A stretch of DNA of 6,417 bases from Microbacteriaceae bacterium. GTDB taxonomy: Bacteria; Actinomycetota; Actinomycetes; Actinomycetales; Microbacteriaceae. The stretch spans positions 1 to 6,417 of the forward strand of contig JAODAU010000040.1 of assembly GCA_025463615.1 (NCBI GenBank), read 5' to 3'. Each line of letters starts with the position of its first letter. Within the stretch, counting starts at the first letter, position 1. The position numbers and the translations under genes were made by a program. Shown piece after piece: positions 4,613-6,417 of the stretch. The notes under the pieces were generated by a model. That model saw only the letters and a program-made list of their open reading frames with translations, ran no database searches and was not told where the DNA came from.

Positions 4613-4879
4613 TCAGTGGTCGCGCAGGAGTTCGATCAGCGCGGCCTTGGTCTTGCCGGAGTAGCCCGACATCCCGAGTTCCTTCGCGCGCTTGCGCAGT
4701 TCGGGCACCGTCCAGTCGTCGTACGAGCCGGACTCGCCGCCCTTCCGCGCCACCGACTTCGCGCCGCGCGCGGCCACCGCGTTGGAGATGCGCGCCGCCT
4801 TCTCCTTCGAGTCGCCCTCCCGCCGCAGGTCCTCGTAGAGCTTCGGGTCTTTCAGGCTGTTGTTGCGTGCTCCAGGCAT
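4613..4879 (-). CDS. DUF7218-like small protein with Rho_N/SAP-like C-terminal domain
   Basis: An 88-residue basic cytoplasmic protein. The first half (about 5-36) has the NNSLKDPKLYEDLR and SKEKAARISNAVA segments typical of the family often annotated as DUF7218 or 'Rho termination factor N-terminal domain' proteins. A KSVARKGGESGSYDDWT linker (41-57) leads to a helical Rho_N/SAP-like module, VPELRKRAKELGMSGYSGKT (58-77) then KAALIELLRDH, a fold linked to nucleic-acid binding. The cellular role is not established. ATG at 4879 is chosen because GGAGGG lies at 4889-4884 with a 4-nt spacer and the family sequence begins there; longer upstream frames are antisense to the phosphatase gene. The gene converges on the 40-bp palindrome and is divergent from the phosphatase, with 66 bp between starts. 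Confidence 0.87.
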   Translation of the reverse strand: MPGARNNSLKDPKLYEDLRREGDSKEKAARISNAVAARGAKSVARKGGESGSYDDWTVPELRKRAKELGMSGYSGKTKAALIELLRDH

Positions 4880-4933
4880 TTTGCCCTCCCGTCTTCCGAT
4901 GCTTCCGTCGTACCCCCGGTTACCTCGCCTGCC

Positions 4934-4939
4934 TAGACT
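4934..4939 (+). promoter_or_regulatory. -10 element of a leaderless promoter
   Basis: TAGACT fits TAnnnT and lies 6 bp before the GTG at 4946, which would put the transcript start on the start codon. No Shine-Dalgarno sequence precedes that GTG, and no clear -35 is visible. The spacing matches the TACACT box before the gene at 2604 within one base. Confidence 0.55.
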
Positions 4940-4945
4940 TTGCGG

Positions 4946-5776
4946 GTGACCCCCACCCCGCACGACCTGCTCGAGCTCGCCCGCACGATCGCCCTGGAGG
5001 CGGCCGAACTGGCCCGCACCCGCCGGGCCGAGGGCGTGAGCGTGGCCGCGAGCAAATCGTCGGCCGTGGACATCGTCACGTTCGCCGACCGCGAGACCGA
5101 GGCCCTCATCCGTCGCCGCATCGCCGAGGCGCGACCGGATGACGGCTTCCTCGGCGAGGAGAGCGGCGCCGAGCGCGGCACCAGCGGCCTCACCTGGGTC
5201 GTGGACCCGATCGACGGCACCGTCAACTTCCTCTATGGCATCCCCCAGTACGCGGTGAGCATCGCCGTGGTGGAGGGGGAGCCGGATCCGGCCACCTGGA
5301 CCGCCCTCGCAGGCGTCGTCGTGAACCCCGCGAGCCGCGAGCTGTTCACCGCGACGCGGGGTGGTGGCGCTTTCCTCGACGGTGACCCGATCCACGTCGC
5401 CGAGCCGGTGGAGCTCTCGCAGGCGCTCGTCGGCACCGGCTTCTCGTACCGCGCGGAGGTGCGGCAGCAGCAGGCCGACGTGCTTTCGGGGCTGATTGCC
5501 AGTGTGCGCGACATCCGCCGCCAGGGGTCTGCCGCGCTCGACCTCTGCGCCGTCGCGTGCGGCCGGCTGAACGCGCACTTCGAGCGCGAGCTCAACCCCT
5601 GGGATCACGCGGCGGGGGCGCTGATCGCGGTCGAAGCGGGGGCGTCCGTGACCGGTCTGGATGCCGCGACACCGAGCCGAACGCTCACGCTGGCGGCCGA
5701 GCCGGCGCTCGCCGAAACCCTGCGAAACCGGCTCCGCGAACTGGGTCATGCGTCCGAGTCCCTTGTCCATCAGTAG
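4946..5776 (+). CDS. Inositol monophosphatase-family phosphatase
   Basis: Mg2+-dependent phosphomonoesterase of the IMPase/FBPase/CysQ superfamily, cytoplasmic, acting on a small phosphorylated polyol or nucleotide such as myo-inositol-1-phosphate; the exact substrate is not fixed by sequence. With a GTG start at 4946 the protein has 276 residues, usual for the family. Metal-binding motifs are intact: GEESG with Glu71, WVVDPIDGTVNF with Asp87 and Asp90 (84-95), and WDHAAG with Asp220 (219-224). QGSAALDLCAVACGRL (193-208) is the conserved segment before the last motif. An in-frame TTG at 4940 would add two residues, but it abuts the TAGACT -10 box, so the leaderless GTG is preferred. In actinobacteria such enzymes may feed inositol for phosphatidylinositol or mycothiol, or act in histidinol-phosphate or PAP metabolism. 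The neighbours do not discriminate among these. Confidence 0.93.
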   Translation: MTPTPHDLLELARTIALEAAELARTRRAEGVSVAASKSSAVDIVTFADRETEALIRRRIAEARPDDGFLGEESGAERGTSGLTWVVDPIDGTVNFLYGIPQYAVSIAVVEGEPDPATWTALAGVVVNPASRELFTATRGGGAFLDGDPIHVAEPVELSQALVGTGFSYRAEVRQQQADVLSGLIASVRDIRRQGSAALDLCAVACGRLNAHFERELNPWDHAAGALIAVEAGASVTGLDAATPSRTLTLAAEPALAETLRNRLRELGHASESLVHQ

Positions 5777-5797
5777 GGTTATGGCTTACCCTTTATT
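5775..5797 (+). terminator. Weak terminator-like hairpin after the phosphatase gene
   Basis: AGGGT (5775-5779) and ACCCT (5788-5792) pair around an 8-nt loop and are followed by TTATT, making a short stem with a U-rich tail. It overlaps the TAG stop. The five-pair stem is weak, so confidence is low. Confidence 0.35.
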
Positions 5798-5804
5798 GAT
5801 TCGT

Positions 5805-5810
5805 TACATT
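5805..5810 (+). promoter_or_regulatory. Candidate -10 element for the leader ORF and exported-protein gene
   Basis: TACATT fits TAnnnT, in the only AT-rich stretch of this intergenic region. Initiation near 5817 would give a 5' leader of about 145 nt before the ATG at 5962, containing the short leader ORF and a hairpin over the ribosome-binding site. No convincing -35 accompanies it. Confidence 0.3.
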
Positions 5811-5896
5811 CCAAAGCATTGAACCGCCCGAAGAACGCCCGAATAGTCCTGACCGGATGCCCCGCCCCCAGCACTCAGGTCGACGAAGGAATCCAG

Positions 5897-5959
5897 TTGC
5901 ACGTCTCCACCTCGCTTGCCACCGCATTGCGCCAGGCGACCCCGAATGAGGGCGCGTAG
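5897..5959 (+). CDS. Candidate short leader peptide (20 codons), coupled to downstream gene
   Basis: A TTG start at 5897 preceded by GAAGGA (5885-5890) with a 6-nt spacer opens a 20-codon frame that stops with TAG at 5957-5959, two bases before the ATG at 5962. The peptide begins MHVSTSLATAL and ends ATPNEGA, with no obvious runs of regulatory codons. The frame stays open upstream to another TTG at 5819, so a longer 46-residue version is possible. The arrangement of ribosome-binding site, start, and stop abutting the next start suggests translational coupling. Translation through 5936-5955 would also melt the hairpin over the downstream ribosome-binding site. TTG start and short length keep this tentative. 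Confidence 0.4.
   Translation: MHVSTSLATALRQATPNEGA
5936..5955 (+). promoter_or_regulatory. Hairpin covering the ribosome-binding site of the exported-protein gene
   Basis: GCG (5936-5938) and CCC (5940-5942) can pair with CGC (5953-5955) and GGG (5950-5952), with A5939 bulged and a loop of about 7 nt. The GAGGG at 5948-5952 is the only Shine-Dalgarno candidate for the ATG at 5962 (9-nt spacer), so the stem would sequester it. The six pairs are all G-C, but the structure is short and could be incidental. Confidence 0.35.
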
Positions 5960-5961
5960 AG

Positions 5962-6417
5962 ATGGCGTTCGACTGGAACCTGGACAACCAGGCCAACGAG
6001 GATTCGACCCCGGATTACCAGGGGTTCGAGCCGTTCGGCCTGACCCACAATCCGGTCGCCCCGGTCGCACCCGCCGTGCCGCCCACCTTCACCACGGCGG
6101 CCCCGTCGCGCCGTGAGCTGCGCATGGCCGCACTCCAGAAGCCGGCCCGCCGCAAGGACCGCAAGAAGGACCTCTCCGTTCCCCTGGCGCCGAGCCCGTG
6201 GGATGTCGCGGCCCCCGTCGCATCCGCACCGCGCGCATCCGTCGACCGCCCGTCCAACCGCCGCGTCGCCGGCCGCGGACCCGCGAAGCCGAAGAAGCCG
6301 TTCTCCCGCCGCGCCCTGCCGAAGGTGCTGAGCTTCGGCGCCATGGTCGGCGCCGCCGGCCTGCTGGTCGCCACGTCGCTCCCGGCCAACGCGTTCATGC
6401 CCGCCGCCGCGGATGCC
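5962..6417 (+). CDS. Exported protein with long cytoplasmic N-terminus, probable cell-wall peptidase (3'-truncated by window)
   Basis: The first 152 residues are visible and the frame is open at the window end. Residues 1-50 are acidic then Pro/Ala-rich; RRELRMAAL (50-58) and KPARRKDRKK (60-69) begin a strongly basic region running to about 121. A hydrophobic segment (about 122-145, VLSFGAMVGAAGLLVATSL) follows and ends in PANA-F, a credible signal-peptidase site after residue 144. This makes an unusually long signal n-region. In Microbacteriaceae, long N-termini with an SRRELR-type motif, a GAMxGAxGLL helix and PANAF are, to my knowledge, seen on exported NlpC/P60 (C40) or M23 peptidases acting on peptidoglycan. 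The catalytic domain lies outside the window, so that is inference. ATG at 5962 has GAGGG at 5948-5952. Regulation may involve the leader ORF and hairpin just upstream. Confidence 0.8.
   Translation, partial: MAFDWNLDNQANEDSTPDYQGFEPFGLTHNPVAPVAPAVPPTFTTAAPSRRELRMAALQKPARRKDRKKDLSVPLAPSPWDVAAPVASAPRASVDRPSNRRVAGRGPAKPKKPFSRRALPKVLSFGAMVGAAGLLVATSLPANAFMPAAADA

Noticed and set aside
4613..5770. Long minus-strand frame extending the Rho_N-like gene across the phosphatase gene
   Set aside because: The part above 4879 is antisense shadow of the phosphatase. Only the last 88 codons have family sequence and a ribosome-binding site.
5857..5949. Alternative 30-codon ATG upstream frame ending at the ribosome-binding site
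   Set aside because: It has no Shine-Dalgarno sequence and an arginine/histidine-rich translation. The overlapping frame at 5897-5959 has a better ribosome-binding site and spacing.
5817..5961. c-di-AMP (ydaO-type) riboswitch ahead of the putative cell-wall peptidase
   Set aside because: Such riboswitches occur before actinobacterial cell-wall hydrolase genes, but I could not find the conserved ydaO core elements here; a covariance-model search would settle it.

Overview
The window looks like ordinary chromosome from a high-GC actinobacterium, most likely Microbacteriaceae and possibly Microbacterium. This rests on GC-rich codon use, short 5' leaders or none, an actinobacterial MltB/SLT-type lytic transglycosylase, a DUF7218-type Rho_N protein, and a secreted protein with a very long cytoplasmic N-terminus. 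No transposase, integrase, phage gene, CRISPR array or recognisable defence system is present. The genus is inferred from style, not from a marker gene.

Layout: (1) 1-593, + strand, the C-terminal part of a lytic murein transglycosylase. (2) 594-1076, no convincing gene but the most structured DNA here: two near-identical ~89-bp hairpin elements in direct orientation about 175 bp apart, flanked by short tandem repeats that carry the hairpin's end motif in opposite orientations. It lies between convergent genes. (3) 1077-2087, - strand, a LacI-family regulator. (4) 2208-2292, + strand, tRNA-Tyr(GUA) with encoded CCA and a perfect 14-bp terminator hairpin. A degenerate tRNA-like remnant with its own 12-bp hairpin follows, then three copies of a 12-bp repeat. 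(5) 2604-2864, + strand, a small two-helix membrane protein, probably leaderless. It converges on (6) 2868-3410, - strand, a LacA/Maa-type sugar O-acetyltransferase. (7) 3511-4338, + strand, a CPBP intramembrane protease, followed by a 54-residue acidic proline-rich ORF (4390-4554) with its own promoter. (8) A 40-bp near-palindrome at 4566-4605 separates this from a - strand DUF7218/Rho_N-like protein (4613-4879). (9) 4946-5776, + strand, an inositol-monophosphatase-family phosphatase, probably leaderless. (10) 5962-6417, + strand, the N-terminus of a secreted, probably cell-wall-acting protein cut by the window end. A probable short leader ORF ends two bases before its start.

The genes do not form one pathway. 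Most are monocistronic, and the boundaries are marked by convergent hairpins or divergent promoters. Cell-wall functions sit at both ends (a lytic transglycosylase and an exported protein). Sugar-related functions (LacI regulator, sugar acetyltransferase, IMPase-family enzyme) are scattered between them with no sugar transporter or catabolic operon.

The observations most worth following are the paired palindromic elements at 605-1039, the coupled leader ORF at 5897-5959, the tRNA-like remnant at 2335-2439, and an apparent excess of the pentamer GGATG on both strands.
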